Assembly: GCA_947499635.1 (NCBI GenBank)
Contig: CANMPD010000002.1
Location: forward strand, 302,720-366,719
Reading direction: 5' to 3'
Source of the DNA: an uncultured Paracoccaceae bacterium
GTDB taxonomy: Bacteria; Pseudomonadota; Alphaproteobacteria; Rhodobacterales; Rhodobacteraceae
Length of the DNA stretch: 64,000 nucleotides
The notes beneath the pieces are model-generated. The model had not been told where the DNA came from. It ran no database searches and was given only the letters and a program-made list of their open reading frames with translations. This document shows, in pieces, positions 63,933-64,000 of this stretch; the first letter of the stretch is position 1; each line of letters begins with the position of its first letter. The position numbers and the translations under genes were made by a program.

Positions 63933-64000
63933 TACCGGATGCTGCGGCATCGACGAATGACTGTCTAGATGCGACAAGTTTAGCGACTTCAAACCAGAGG

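Overview
The window is about 64 kb of alphaproteobacterial chromosome, most likely from the Roseobacter group of the Rhodobacteraceae. This is inferred from gene order and family make-up, not from a database search. The coxB-ctaB-small membrane gene-ctaG-coxC-SURF1-thrC-M16 peptidase run, the DUF1523 gene, the Branch/DUF5928 glycosyltransferase and the COG3146-type acyltransferase are all typical of that family. Base composition looks close to 50% GC over most of the window and is visibly higher in the mobile-element remnant near the right end.

Layout. 1-6 kb: EcsC-like protein, GNAT, flavin reductase, SulP transporter, then the adenine-salvage pair mtnP and apt with a small ribbon-helix-helix-like gene between them on the other strand. 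6-15 kb, minus strand: FAD-linked oxidase, RimJ-like acetyltransferase, M16 peptidase, thrC and the cytochrome c oxidase subunit and assembly genes. 15-23 kb, plus strand: tldD, dprA, topA, kduI-kduD. 22.9-29.6 kb: HAD phosphatase, rsmD, ferredoxin-reductase-like flavoprotein, peroxiredoxin, CHAD protein, pterin dehydratase, COG3146 protein, glycerophosphodiesterase, RidA. 29.7-34.4 kb: type I secretion pair, then mlaA-mlaC. 34.5-42 kb: smpB, XRE-cupin regulator and benE, ilvD, sulfotransferase, glycosyltransferase/DUF5928, DUF1523. 42-47.7 kb: small unknown genes, TetR, Hsp20, trypsin-like protease, DUF599 protein, rlmH and rsfS. 48-53.7 kb: leuC, leuD, two passenger genes, leuB. 53.8-57 kb: DMT exporter and gamma-glutamyltransferase. 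57.1-64 kb is accessory: a broken serine recombinase joined to a 5'-truncated relaxase/TraA-like helicase, a LysE exporter, a secreted alpha/beta hydrolase, and a complete insertion sequence with terminal repeats and a 4-bp target duplication.

Most genes are ordinary housekeeping genes. The signals I consider most worth checking are: a ROSE-type RNA thermometer hairpin over the Hsp20 ribosome binding site; two 13-nt repeats between the XRE-cupin gene and benE; a leucine-codon-rich mini-ORF before leuC; a short upstream ORF overlapping the rsfS start; the recombinase/relaxase junction; and a transposase whose two offsetting frameshifts keep the ORF open but replace its probable catalytic-Glu segment. 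I found no tRNA, rRNA or CRISPR array, and no convincing defence or biosynthetic cluster. All calls come from reading the sequence and supplied translations; no alignments were run.
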